From assembly GCA_937773555.1 (NCBI GenBank), contig CALJVT010000005.1:372001-436000 (forward strand): a DNA stretch of 64,000 bases, read 5' to 3'. The notes beneath the pieces were generated by a model that searched no databases, was not told the DNA's origin, and saw only the letters and a list, made by a program, of their open reading frames with translations. A program made the translations under genes and the position numbers. Of this stretch, positions 27,850 to 36,855 are shown piece by piece. How positions within the stretch are numbered: position 1 is the stretch's first letter; each line of letters begins with the position of its first letter. Source of the DNA: an uncultured Pseudomonadales bacterium (GTDB taxonomy: Bacteria; Pseudomonadota; Gammaproteobacteria; Pseudomonadales; Balneatricaceae).

Positions 27850-29628
27850 ATGCAATTTTTCGGCATTGTCGGATGGAAAAATAACGGCAAAACCACCCTG
27901 GTAGAGCGACTTATTAGTCAGCTTACATTAATGGGTTATAAAGTGTCCTCTGTTAAGCATGCCCACCATGATGTGGACATTGATGAGCCTGGGCGCGACA
28001 GTTATCGCCATCGCGCAGCGGGGGCTGTGGAAACTCTTTTAGCCACGGAAAAGCGTTGGGCGTTAATGCACGAATACCGTGACCAAGAGGTGCCTAAACT
28101 GGCCCAGTTATTAGACGTGTTTGAACCCTGCGACATAGTGATTGTGGAAGGGTATAAGAATGCCGATCACCCAAAGCTGGAGGTAGTACGCAACCTCAAC
28201 AAACGTGGGTTTTTGGCTGATAAAATGCCTAATATCGTAGCCATAGCAACGGATAAAAAAAACCTAGACATCACCCTGCCACAACTGGACATTAACAACA
28301 TTCAACAAGTGGCCGAATTTGTCTTACACCAAACAGGGCTTGTGGCTAAAGTGGATGAGCCAACAATAGCCAGTAACGATTGCTATAGCCCTGATCAACA
28401 ACTATTGCCTGCCTCACTGGTTTGGCAGCGGATGCAACAGGCTGTTTCAACTCAAGTTTCATATGAAACTTTGGCCATTGATGAGTGCATCAACCGACGT
28501 TTAGCACAAGATGTCATCACCTCATACGACAGCCCAAGGTTCAATAACGCTGCCGTAGACGGTTACGCTTTTTATTATCAAGATCTAGCCGCCGCAAAAG
28601 GTTTAACCTTACCGTTAATGACAGCAGAGGCCAACGCTGGTGGCAGTGCAAAGATCTCACTAGAAAGTGGCCACTGTATTAGAGTATTAACAGGTGCACG
28701 AATGCCCTTAGGGGCCAACACTGTGGTCATGCAAGAAAATGTCTCCATTACCAAGCATTCAGTAACCTTACCAAGTGACTGTAAGCAAGGCGCTAACTGG
28801 CGCGCTCAAGGTGAAGACGTTAAGGCTGGCGACGTTATTATTCCTCAAGGCCAGCAAATACGTCCCCAAGATATTGGCCTCGCTGCAGCAACTGGCCACG
28901 CCCAACTTAAGGTTTACAACACCGTTAAAGTAGCGCTCTTTTCTACGGGCAACGAAGTCTTTGAACTAGGCGAAGAGCTACCAGAGGATGGTATTTATGA
29001 TGTAAATCGCCACTTACTTAAAGCGTTACTCAAAAGCCTGCATTGTGAAGTGACTGATCTTGGAATTTTGGCCGATGACTATGACACCGTTCGCAATGCC
29101 TTAAGTGCAGCCAGTGAACACCACCAACTCATTATTACCTCCGGAGGCGCCTCCACTGGTACCCATGACCATGTGGCGTCTGTATTAGAGGACATTGGTG
29201 AGGTTCACGGTTGGCGCGTGGCCATTAAACCTGGTCGCCCCCTGGCTTTTGGTCGGATAGCCAGTGCCTTTTTCTTAGGCTTACCTGGCAACCCTGTAGC
29301 TGCTAATGTGTGTACACTCATGTTTGGCCAACCGCTCATCAGAGCCATCGGCGGTGGTGGCTGGAAACGGCCTAAATCGTATTTTCAAAAATTAGGTTTT
29401 GATGTCAAAAAAAAGGCTGGCCGCAGGGAGTGGCTGCGAGTTTATCAAGCCGTACAAAGTAATGGTGAGATATTACTTAAACGCAGCGCTTCACACGGCT
29501 CGGGAATCCTTACCTCTATGACTCGTGCAGATGGCCTAGTGGAAATCGATGAAGCCACGAGCAGCCTACCTGCAGGTAGTTTGGTAGACTTTATACCCTT
29601 TGCTAGCTTTGGTATTGGCGATGCTTAA
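27850..29628 (+). CDS. MobB-MoeA fusion, molybdenum cofactor synthesis
   Basis: A fusion of two normally separate proteins. Residues 1-165 are MobB, a GTP-binding adaptor for the guanylation step, with P-loop GWKNNGKTTLV at the start. Residues about 185-590 are MoeA, which inserts molybdate into adenylylated molybdopterin. MoeA motifs seen: DSPRFNNAAVDGYAF, LTGARMPLGANTVVMQEN, STGNEVFE, SGGASTGTHDHV and FFLGLPGNPVAANVC. The track starts at a TTG (27823); ATG 27850 matches the MobB N-terminus (MQFFGIVGWKNNGKTT) better. It stands between sox and the convergent mobA-fdhD operon and would supply cofactor for formate dehydrogenase fdsA. Confidence 0.92.
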   Translation: MQFFGIVGWKNNGKTTLVERLISQLTLMGYKVSSVKHAHHDVDIDEPGRDSYRHRAAGAVETLLATEKRWALMHEYRDQEVPKLAQLLDVFEPCDIVIVEGYKNADHPKLEVVRNLNKRGFLADKMPNIVAIATDKKNLDITLPQLDINNIQQVAEFVLHQTGLVAKVDEPTIASNDCYSPDQQLLPASLVWQRMQQAVSTQVSYETLAIDECINRRLAQDVITSYDSPRFNNAAVDGYAFYYQDLAAAKGLTLPLMTAEANAGGSAKISLESGHCIRVLTGARMPLGANTVVMQENVSITKHSVTLPSDCKQGANWRAQGEDVKAGDVIIPQGQQIRPQDIGLAAATGHAQLKVYNTVKVALFSTGNEVFELGEELPEDGIYDVNRHLLKALLKSLHCEVTDLGILADDYDTVRNALSAASEHHQLIITSGGASTGTHDHVASVLEDIGEVHGWRVAIKPGRPLAFGRIASAFFLGLPGNPVAANVCTLMFGQPLIRAIGGGGWKRPKSYFQKLGFDVKKKAGRREWLRVYQAVQSNGEILLKRSASHGSGILTSMTRADGLVEIDEATSSLPAGSLVDFIPFASFGIGDA

Positions 29629-29877
29629 CTATTGATTAATGACTGCGGATAAGCAGCTCAATCACTATTCACAATCACGTGGCAAACTTCTTGTGACACT
29701 TGCCCGGCCTCACGCACATGAGGGCGGCTACAGCCAAATTAATTAGCTAAGTGAGCATATTCCAGCAAACAGATGCATTCTCGCCAGATGCTGCGGATTG
29801 AACTATAAGCTTCAGTGTAGCGAGGTTACCAACACATCAGTCATCCGCGTATTCTTGTCCAAGCATATAAATGAGGC

Positions 29878-30525
29878 TCACTTGTTGTAGCGCTTTTGGC
29901 CACCCATTTTCTGAAGTATTTGCTGGCCTATGACAATGTCTTCTGGTGTATTGACGTTAAAAAATGGATTGTGAATTAACTCATCAAACGCCACATCTGC
30001 AACGCCATAAGGGGCAGTAAAGCGGTCGACCTTGCGCATATCGTCCTCTACCAAGGCTTTAAAAAGGTCGTCGAAAAGGTCTACAGGCCACAATCCAAAT
30101 ACTGGTTGGGTCCGGCCTTGATAGCTGGCACAAGCCAAGCGCTGGCCTTTTAACTGCATTACCTCTAGCATTCGTGTAACGTAATTAGCAGGAAAAAATG
30201 GGGTATCCGCTGCTAACGTTATAATGTGTGTGGTTTGCGGTTGGTTTTGCGCCACCCAAGCCATAGCAGACACCACGCCTGCTAAAGGACCCGCAAAATC
30301 AGGCACTATATCAGCTTGTATAGGCACATTAAATTCTGCAAAGCGCTTTGGATCACCATTGGCATTAATGATCACCGTTGCTAACTGGCTATGAGCCGAT
30401 TGAATCACATAGTCTAAAATTCGTCGTCCACCTAACTTGAGCATAGACTTATCACCACCACCCATGCGCCGAGCCAGCCCACCTGCCAGAATAACACCAA
30501 CAATTTGGCTAGATTTAATCTGCAT
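29878..30525 (-). CDS. mobA: Molybdenum cofactor guanylyltransferase MobA
   Basis: A 215-residue MobA. It joins GMP to molybdenum-molybdopterin to give the guanine dinucleotide form needed by the DMSO-reductase family, including formate dehydrogenase. The nucleotidyltransferase motif GVILAGGLARRMGGGDKSML covers residues 9-28, and TLAADTPFFPANYV holds the metal-binding Asp. ATG 30525 follows AAAGGGCG and overlaps the end of fdhD by 11 bases. An in-frame start at 30582 lies deep in fdhD and is unlikely. Convergent with mobB-moeA across a 249-base gap. Confidence 0.93.
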   Translation of the reverse strand: MQIKSSQIVGVILAGGLARRMGGGDKSMLKLGGRRILDYVIQSAHSQLATVIINANGDPKRFAEFNVPIQADIVPDFAGPLAGVVSAMAWVAQNQPQTTHIITLAADTPFFPANYVTRMLEVMQLKGQRLACASYQGRTQPVFGLWPVDLFDDLFKALVEDDMRKVDRFTAPYGVADVAFDELIHNPFFNVNTPEDIVIGQQILQKMGGQKRYNK

Positions 30526-31423
30526 TTGTGCGCCCTTTTCGCTTGTCATCTGCACCTTGTCCCTTGTGTGGCGGTTCATCATTTATTTGACCAACATCTA
30601 CATCATAAATTAATCGTTCATAACCCGCCAAGGCAACAAACTTTCGGCCTTTGGCCCTGCCTATAAGGGTTAGGCCGGCCTTACGGGCTAAATCCACTCC
30701 CCAAGCAGTAAAACCTGAACGAGATATCAATATAGGAATCCGCATCTGTACTGTTTTAATCACCATTTCAGACGTAAGGCGACCTGTGGTGTAAAAACAT
30801 TTATCTTCAGGACTAATATCATGTTTAAACATGTAGCCTGCTATTTTATCAATAGCATTGTGACGGCCAACGTCCTCCATATACACCAGTGGCTGGGCTT
30901 GGTGACATAAGACACAACCGTGGATGGCTCCCGCCTTTTGGTAGATGCTGGGAGTGGTGTTGATTAGGCGAGATAATTGATATAACCAACTAGTATGGAG
31001 GCGCGTTTCTTGAGCAAGTTTTATGGTATCGAACTTTTCCATAATATCGCCAAATACAGTACCTTGGGCACAGCCAGATGTGCGCACCTTCTTCTTCAGC
31101 TTGTCTTCGTAGTTGGTTTCTCGCTGAGTGCGAACGATCGCCACCTCTAGGTCTTCATCATAATCAATACTTGTAACCACATCATCAGCGCGCAACATGT
31201 TTTGGTTGAGCAGAAATCCTAGAGCCAAATATTCTGGGTGATCACCCAAAGTCATCAAGGTTACAATTTCTTGCTTGTTAAGGTAAACCGTAAGGCCTCG
31301 CTCAGTGACAACATCTACTTCAACCTGTGTACCTGTGTGGTCACGACCAGTGACATGACTAGTGAGGCTGGCCTCATCTGGATTGGGATAAATGAGGTAG
31401 CCTGAAAGATCTGCAATTTTCAT
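30515..31423 (-). CDS. fdhD: Formate dehydrogenase accessory sulfurtransferase FdhD (unusual cysteine pattern)
   Basis: A 302-residue FdhD. It transfers sulfur to the molybdenum cofactor of formate dehydrogenase, without which the enzyme is inactive. Recognised by [16 protein letters not shown], the [15 protein letters not shown] motif, [18 protein letters not shown] and [13 protein letters not shown]. In E. coli FdhD the sulfur-carrying cysteines form a CxxC. Here the equivalent loop reads SGCAQGT with only Cys118, and a CxxC (CVLC, 170-173) occurs further along, just before the DVGRHN motif. Both flanks overlap neighbours (4 bases with the YaiI gene, 11 with mobA), so it is one operon. Confidence 0.93.
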   Translation of the reverse strand: MKIADLSGYLIYPNPDEASLTSHVTGRDHTGTQVEVDVVTERGLTVYLNKQEIVTLMTLGDHPEYLALGFLLNQNMLRADDVVTSIDYDEDLEVAIVRTQRETNYEDKLKKKVRTSGCAQGTVFGDIMEKFDTIKLAQETRLHTSWLYQLSRLINTTPSIYQKAGAIHGCVLCHQAQPLVYMEDVGRHNAIDKIAGYMFKHDISPEDKCFYTTGRLTSEMVIKTVQMRIPILISRSGFTAWGVDLARKAGLTLIGRAKGRKFVALAGYERLIYDVDVGQINDEPPHKGQGADDKRKGRTNAD

Positions 31424-31911
31424 AGATTTGTCTCCCAGCCTTGAGTTTTAACTTGCTGCTCATGTCTTTGCTGCTTAGCAATCCACTGATCTAGTTTATT
31501 AGCAAAGGTTTGCCTGTCAGCATGATTCATAGCCCCAGGACCACCTGTTTGAACACCACTATTACGCAGCGTTTCCATAAAATCACGCATATTAAGACGC
31601 TGGCGTATGGTTTCTTTGGTGTAAGACTCACCGCGATGACTAAGCGCTTGCGCACCCTTGTCTACCACTTCTGCAGCTAATGGAATATCAGATGTAATCA
31701 CCAGATCTCCAGCCACTACTCGCTTAACAATTTCATTATCAGCAACATCAAAACCAGAACCTACTTGCACCATGCTAATGACCTTAGAGGGCGGTGTAGC
31801 AATGTACTGATTGGCCACCAATGTTGTGACAATTTGTGTGCGCTCTGCAGCACGGAATAAGATCTCTTTAATGACGCCTGGGCAGGCGTCGGCGTCAACC
31901 CAAATTGGCAT
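31420..31911 (-). CDS. YaiI/YqxD family protein (DUF188)
   Basis: A 163-residue DUF188 protein. The start [25 protein letters not shown], with DADACP at 6-11, is diagnostic, and a second cluster [19 protein letters not shown] at about 90-108 supplies more acidic residues. The family has a PIN-like fold and is predicted to be a nuclease or RNA-processing enzyme; no confirmed activity is known to me. It overlaps fdhD by 4 bases (ATGA), which ties it to the molybdenum operon by transcription. This link is probably positional. Confidence 0.88.
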   Translation of the reverse strand: MPIWVDADACPGVIKEILFRAAERTQIVTTLVANQYIATPPSKVISMVQVGSGFDVADNEIVKRVVAGDLVITSDIPLAAEVVDKGAQALSHRGESYTKETIRQRLNMRDFMETLRNSGVQTGGPGAMNHADRQTFANKLDQWIAKQQRHEQQVKTQGWETNL

Positions 31912-31957
31912 ATTGAAGACTAAGTTAAATAACTAAGGGTGTATTGTGCATGAATGC

Positions 31958-31988
31958 AAAAAAAAGGCCAGCATAAGCTGACCTTTTT
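31958..31988 (-). terminator. Terminator after fdsA
   Basis: On the minus strand: AAAAAGG(T)CAGC, loop TTAT, GCTGGCCTTTTT with eight T, one mismatch in the stem. It lies between fdsA and the YaiI gene and separates the two transcripts. The core GGCCAGCATAAGCTG is identical to the sox terminator. Confidence 0.9.
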
Positions 31989-32039
31989 GGCATTGTTTAA
32001 CCTCATAAGACCTAAGCGATCGAACAGGCTTAAAACACC

Positions 32040-34805
32040 TTAACCAACGCGCTCAATACGCGAAGCGCAGAACTTAAATTCAGGGATCTTACCCACTGGA
32101 TCAAGGGCGGCGTTGGTAAGCATGTTGGCAGAAGCTTCTACGAAGCAAAATGGAATGAAGATCACCCCTGCTGGAACATCTGCGTCTTCACGAGCCATTA
32201 TATTAATGCTGCCACGGCGCGTAGAAACCCGGATCATATCACCCGCCTTAGCACCAATTTTAATTAGCTCTTCACGGCTTAAAGTGGCTACTGCTTCTGG
32301 CTCAAGAGCATCTAAAACAGATGCACGACGGGTCATGGAACCCGTATGCCAATGTTCTAACTGACGCCCAGTAGTAAGAATGATTGGGTACTCATCATCT
32401 GGGCGCTCATCAGGCTCTACAATATCTGCAGCAACAAATTTACCGCGACCACCTTCAATAGGAAAGCTATCAATAAACACAATATCATTTCCAGGGTGAT
32501 CCTCAGCAGGACAAGGGTATGTTACTGAGTGTTCGTTTTCTAAACGCTCCCAGGTCAAATTGTTCAAACTTGGCATGGCTTGCTTCATTTCTGCAAACAC
32601 ATCCTTTGGATGGGTGTAAGTCCAGTTCAGACCCATGCGATTAGCCAGTTCTTGAATGATCCACCAATCTTGGCGTGCATCGCCAGGTGGCTTCACAGCT
32701 TGGCGGCCCATCTGCACAGTACGGTTAGTATTAGACGCTGTGCCATCTTTCTCTGGCCATGCGGAAGCAGGCAGAACCACATCAGCATACATCGCCGTTT
32801 CTGTGACATACAAGTCTTGTACAACTAAATGTTCAAGCATAGCCAAGGCTGCACGAGCGTGGTGTAAGTCTGGATCAGACATGGCTGGGTTTTCACCTTC
32901 CACGTACATACCTGTTACCAAACCATCATGAACAGCGTTCATAGTTTCCACCACAGTAAGACCTGGCTCATCAGAAAGTTCAGTGCCCCATAGGTCTTCA
33001 AACATGGCTTTAACATTACCAGCATCAACACGTTTGTAGTCTGGATACATCATTGGGATAAGGCCTGCATCCGATGCACCTTGAACGTTGTTCTGACCAC
33101 GCAGTGGGTGCAAGCCAGAACCTTCACGACCAATTTGACCCGTCATCAACGCCACAGAGATCATGGCCCGACAGTTGTCGGTGCCGTGAACGTGTTGTGA
33201 TACACCCATTCCCCAAAAAATCATGGCGTTGTTAGCAGTAGCATATAAACGTGCAATTTCGCGAATAAGGTCTGCGTCTACACCACAAATCGGTGACATC
33301 GCTTCGGGGGTATAGCGCTTAACGTGATCTTTCACTGCATCAAAACCAGTGGTCATAGCATCGATGTACTTTTGGTTGTACAACTCTTCAGTAACAATGA
33401 CGTTCATGATGGCGTTCCAGAAGCTTACGTCACTGCCTGGCTTAAACTGAATCATGTGGCTGGCGTATTTCTTCATTGCCAAGCCACGTGGGTCTAAAAC
33501 AATAATCTTAGTGCCATTTTTTGCAGCTTGCTTAAAAAAAGTTGCTGCAACAGGGTGGTTACTGGAGGGATTAGATCCTGTAATCACAACCACGTCTGCA
33601 TGCTTCGCCTGCATGAATGATGCAGATACTGCACCAGACCCCAAACCTTCCAACAATGCCATTACTGAAGAAGCATGGCATAAACGAGTACAGTGATCTA
33701 CGTTGTTACTACCAAAACCAGTACGCACTAACTTTTGGAACAAATAAGCTTCTTCGTTAGATCCTTTGGCACTGCCAAAACCCGCAAGGGCTTTTTTGCC
33801 TTGAGTATCACGAATTTTGACGAAGCCATTAGCGGCAAAGTCCAGAGCTTCTTCCCAGCTAGCTTCGCGAAAGTGCGTTAACGGTTTAGCAGGATCAAAG
33901 TCGTTATGAATGCCTTTACGTGCGCCTTCAATACGAATCAGTGGTTTAGTTAAACGATCACCGTGGTGAATGTAGTCAGAACCAAAACGGCCCTTCACAC
34001 ACAAGCGACTTTGGTTAGCTGGGCCGTCTCGGCCATCAACATAAACAATTCGCTCATCTTTAACATGATAGGTTAACTGGCAACCTACACCACAATATTG
34101 ACATACGCTGTCTACTTTGCGATCAAAGTCTGCACTATCGCCTTTACCTTCCTCGCTAGTTACAGAAGACGGCATCAAGGCGCCCGTAGGGCATGCCTGA
34201 ACACATTCACCACAGTTAACGCAGGTAGAGTCGCCCATAGGGTCGTCAAAGTCGAATACGACCTTAGAATCTGAACCACGGTTAGCCATACCAATCACGT
34301 CATTTACTTGAACTTCGCGGCAAGCAACAACACACAAGTTGCAATTAATGCAAGATTGTAGGTTTACACGCATCGCCTTACTGCTGTTGTCTGCACAAGG
34401 CTTTATAGTTTCATCAAAGCGAGCCTCAGTAGCATCCACGGCTAATAAATCGGCCATAGCCCAAAAATGTGAGCTCTTGTCTGGTGACTCTTCACGTTCC
34501 GGTTGGTCGGTGGCTAATAGCTCCAATACCATTTTACGCGAAACTTGGGCACGGTCTGAGGTGACACTGGAAACGACCATTCCTTGGGTAGGTAGACGCA
34601 AGCAAGAAGGCGCTAATACACGCTCACCTTCAATCTCTACCATACATACGCGGCAGTTGCCGTCTGCGCGATACCCAGGCTCTGGTTTGTAGCATAGGTG
34701 AGGTATAGTGTCACCCATACGCTTGGCAACTTGCCAAATGCTCTCACCTGCTTTCGCTGTTACTGTCTCACCATCGAGGGTGAAGTTGATAATATCTTGG
34801 CTCAT
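32040..34805 (-). CDS. fdsA: NAD-dependent formate dehydrogenase, catalytic alpha subunit
   Basis: A 921-residue molybdenum formate dehydrogenase. Domain order: N-terminal 2Fe-2S ferredoxin (Cys in GNCRVCMVEIEGERV and PSCLRL), two 4Fe-4S motifs (CINCNLCVVACRE and CVNCGECVQACPTGA), a further 4Fe-4S site CQYCGVGC, then the molybdopterin domains with the metal-ligand Cys in DHCTRLCHASS (cysteine, not selenocysteine), and the C-terminal dinucleotide-binding domain. It oxidises formate to CO2 and passes electrons to FdsB for NAD reduction in the cytoplasm. It overlaps fdsB by 4 bases. A shared terminator follows. Confidence 0.95.
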   Translation of the reverse strand: MSQDIINFTLDGETVTAKAGESIWQVAKRMGDTIPHLCYKPEPGYRADGNCRVCMVEIEGERVLAPSCLRLPTQGMVVSSVTSDRAQVSRKMVLELLATDQPEREESPDKSSHFWAMADLLAVDATEARFDETIKPCADNSSKAMRVNLQSCINCNLCVVACREVQVNDVIGMANRGSDSKVVFDFDDPMGDSTCVNCGECVQACPTGALMPSSVTSEEGKGDSADFDRKVDSVCQYCGVGCQLTYHVKDERIVYVDGRDGPANQSRLCVKGRFGSDYIHHGDRLTKPLIRIEGARKGIHNDFDPAKPLTHFREASWEEALDFAANGFVKIRDTQGKKALAGFGSAKGSNEEAYLFQKLVRTGFGSNNVDHCTRLCHASSVMALLEGLGSGAVSASFMQAKHADVVVITGSNPSSNHPVAATFFKQAAKNGTKIIVLDPRGLAMKKYASHMIQFKPGSDVSFWNAIMNVIVTEELYNQKYIDAMTTGFDAVKDHVKRYTPEAMSPICGVDADLIREIARLYATANNAMIFWGMGVSQHVHGTDNCRAMISVALMTGQIGREGSGLHPLRGQNNVQGASDAGLIPMMYPDYKRVDAGNVKAMFEDLWGTELSDEPGLTVVETMNAVHDGLVTGMYVEGENPAMSDPDLHHARAALAMLEHLVVQDLYVTETAMYADVVLPASAWPEKDGTASNTNRTVQMGRQAVKPPGDARQDWWIIQELANRMGLNWTYTHPKDVFAEMKQAMPSLNNLTWERLENEHSVTYPCPAEDHPGNDIVFIDSFPIEGGRGKFVAADIVEPDERPDDEYPIILTTGRQLEHWHTGSMTRRASVLDALEPEAVATLSREELIKIGAKAGDMIRVSTRRGSINIMAREDADVPAGVIFIPFCFVEASANMLTNAALDPVGKIPEFKFCASRIERVG

Positions 34806-36565
34806 GTTATGTCTCCCGCACTTGCTACGGGTGTTGCACTGGCAGCCAGATCGGTAGCGATCAAATTAGCGTCAAAATATTTAAATACAGTGGTGACTGG
34901 GTTAGCAGCCGCTTGGCCTAAGCCGCAGATTGAAGCGTCACACATAGCCTGACCTAATTCGGCCATTAACACTTGATCCCAATCAGGGCGCTGCAGCAAC
35001 TTCACCATTTTTTCTGTACCTACACGGCAAGGCGTACACTGGCCGCAGCTTTCGTCTTCAAAAAACTTCAATAAGTTCACCACGACATCACGCATGTTGT
35101 CATGGTCTGACAATACCATTACCGCGGCAGAACCAATGAAACAACCGTATGCCTGAAGGGTACCAAAATCGAGTGGAATGTCGGCCATGCCTGCTGGCAA
35201 TATACCGCCTGACGCACCGCCTGGAAGGTAACCTTTGAAGGTGTGACCATCAGCCATGCCGCCACAGTACTCATCCATTAATTCCTGCATGGTAATACCC
35301 GCTGGTGCTAACTTAACACCAGGGTTGTTAACACGACCAGAAACAGAGAAGCTGCGCAAACCTTGTGAACCATTGCGGCCTTGGCTAGAGAACCAGTCAG
35401 CGCCCTTGTCCATTAAAGTACGGATCCAGTAAACAGTTTCAATGTTGTTAACTAAGGTAGGACGATTAAACAATCCGACCTGAGCCACAAAAGGTGGACG
35501 ATGGCGAGGTAGGCCAGGCTTACCTTCTAAAGATTCAATCATGGCCGATTCTTCACCACAAATGTAAGCACCCGCAGCACGACGTAAATGAATTCCACCT
35601 GCTGGAGCTAGGCCTGCAGCTTCAACTTTAGCAATTTCTGTCTTCAAAATTACCAGTGCAGCTGGGTATTCATCCCGTAGGTAAATATAGGCGGCTTCAG
35701 CCTCTACAGCCCAAGCACTGATCAATGCACCTTCAATAAAACGATGAGGATCAGTTTCTAAATACAGGCGGTCTTTAAAAGTACCCGGTTCACCTTCGTC
35801 ACCGTTAATGGCAAGGTAACGTGGCTTAGGCTCTTGGCGTACAAACTTCCACTTCATATGCGTTGGAAAACCTGCACCACCTAAACCTTTAAGGTTGGCA
35901 TCGGCCAGCACTTTTTGAATATCTTCCCAGCTGTAATCTCCAGCTAGGCATTTGTTCAGCAAAGCGTAACCGCCATCTAATACATAGGCATCGTAGGCAA
36001 TGTAGTCTGGAATGTCTGGGTGAAAATGTTCTGCCTTTATGGTGGCTAAAACTTTAGCAGCATCGGCGCGGTCTACATGGTGGTGACCCACTTCTGCAAC
36101 CGGTGCAGTATCACAACGGCCCATACATGGAGCGCTAAGAATACGCACTTGAGTAGGGTCTGTACCGGCCTCCAGAGCAGACTTTAACTGCTGCCCACCC
36201 GCCAACTGACAGCTCAAGCTATCACATACGCGCACAGTTACTGCAGCAGGGGGTGACTCACCTTCTTTAACAATATCGAAATGCGCATAAAAAGAAGCAC
36301 ACTCATACACTTCAGCCATGGGGATATTCATCTCGTGGGCTAACGCGGCAAGGTGTGCTGCAGACAGATAAGCGTAACTATCTTGGATTAGGTGTAGGTA
36401 TTCAATCAGCATGTCCCGCTTAATAGGTTGATCACCGATCAACTCACGTAATTGGGCTAACGTATCTAGGTGAACTTGGCGCCCACGAAGGTGGATACGA
36501 GATTTATTGCGCCCAGCGCCTGGGTGCAATCGCACCACATTGTCTTGGTTAGAATCAGCAGACAT
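34802..36565 (-). CDS. fdsB: NAD-dependent formate dehydrogenase, diaphorase subunit (NuoE-NuoF fusion)
   Basis: A 587-residue electron-transfer subunit. Residues about 25-170 are NuoE/FdsG-like with 2Fe-2S ligands in CDSLSCQLAGG and APCMGRCDTAP. Residues about 200-560 are NuoF-like with the FMN/NADH site GLGGAGFPTHMKWKF, NGDEGEPGTFKDR and a 4Fe-4S site ESCGQCTPCRVGTEKM. In Rhodobacter and Cupriavidus fdsG and fdsB are separate genes; here they are one. No separate fdsC or fdsD was found; fdhD lies in the neighbouring operon. First gene of the fds operon; the promoter lies in 36566-36855. Confidence 0.93.
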   Translation of the reverse strand: MSADSNQDNVVRLHPGAGRNKSRIHLRGRQVHLDTLAQLRELIGDQPIKRDMLIEYLHLIQDSYAYLSAAHLAALAHEMNIPMAEVYECASFYAHFDIVKEGESPPAAVTVRVCDSLSCQLAGGQQLKSALEAGTDPTQVRILSAPCMGRCDTAPVAEVGHHHVDRADAAKVLATIKAEHFHPDIPDYIAYDAYVLDGGYALLNKCLAGDYSWEDIQKVLADANLKGLGGAGFPTHMKWKFVRQEPKPRYLAINGDEGEPGTFKDRLYLETDPHRFIEGALISAWAVEAEAAYIYLRDEYPAALVILKTEIAKVEAAGLAPAGGIHLRRAAGAYICGEESAMIESLEGKPGLPRHRPPFVAQVGLFNRPTLVNNIETVYWIRTLMDKGADWFSSQGRNGSQGLRSFSVSGRVNNPGVKLAPAGITMQELMDEYCGGMADGHTFKGYLPGGASGGILPAGMADIPLDFGTLQAYGCFIGSAAVMVLSDHDNMRDVVVNLLKFFEDESCGQCTPCRVGTEKMVKLLQRPDWDQVLMAELGQAMCDASICGLGQAAANPVTTVFKYFDANLIATDLAASATPVASAGDIT

Positions 36566-36855
36566 GTTGTTCTCTGTGTTTGACTTAAGTTCAAGGTTCT
36601 ATGGGTGAATTTACTTCAAAAAATACACTGTTAACGCGCCATAGGATACCATCTTTAACCGAGCCAGTATCCCAGTGTTGGAGATTGCCGCATATCTGAA
36701 AACGACATCATGAGGACACTATAGTACCTGTGTGATACCTACCTAGTGGCCATGTTAGAACATGTTGCTGAAAGGGTCGCATTTACGGCGTGATGCGCAC
36801 ATATTGCTGAATCTATTGTCGGCAAAATACGGTATCCTAACGCCTCAAATATTTA
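36566..36855. promoter_or_regulatory. Divergent promoter region, fdsB / DEAD-box helicase
   Basis: A 290-base gap between two opposed genes. It holds no open frame of note and must contain both promoters. No strong palindrome was recognised. Confidence 0.4.
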
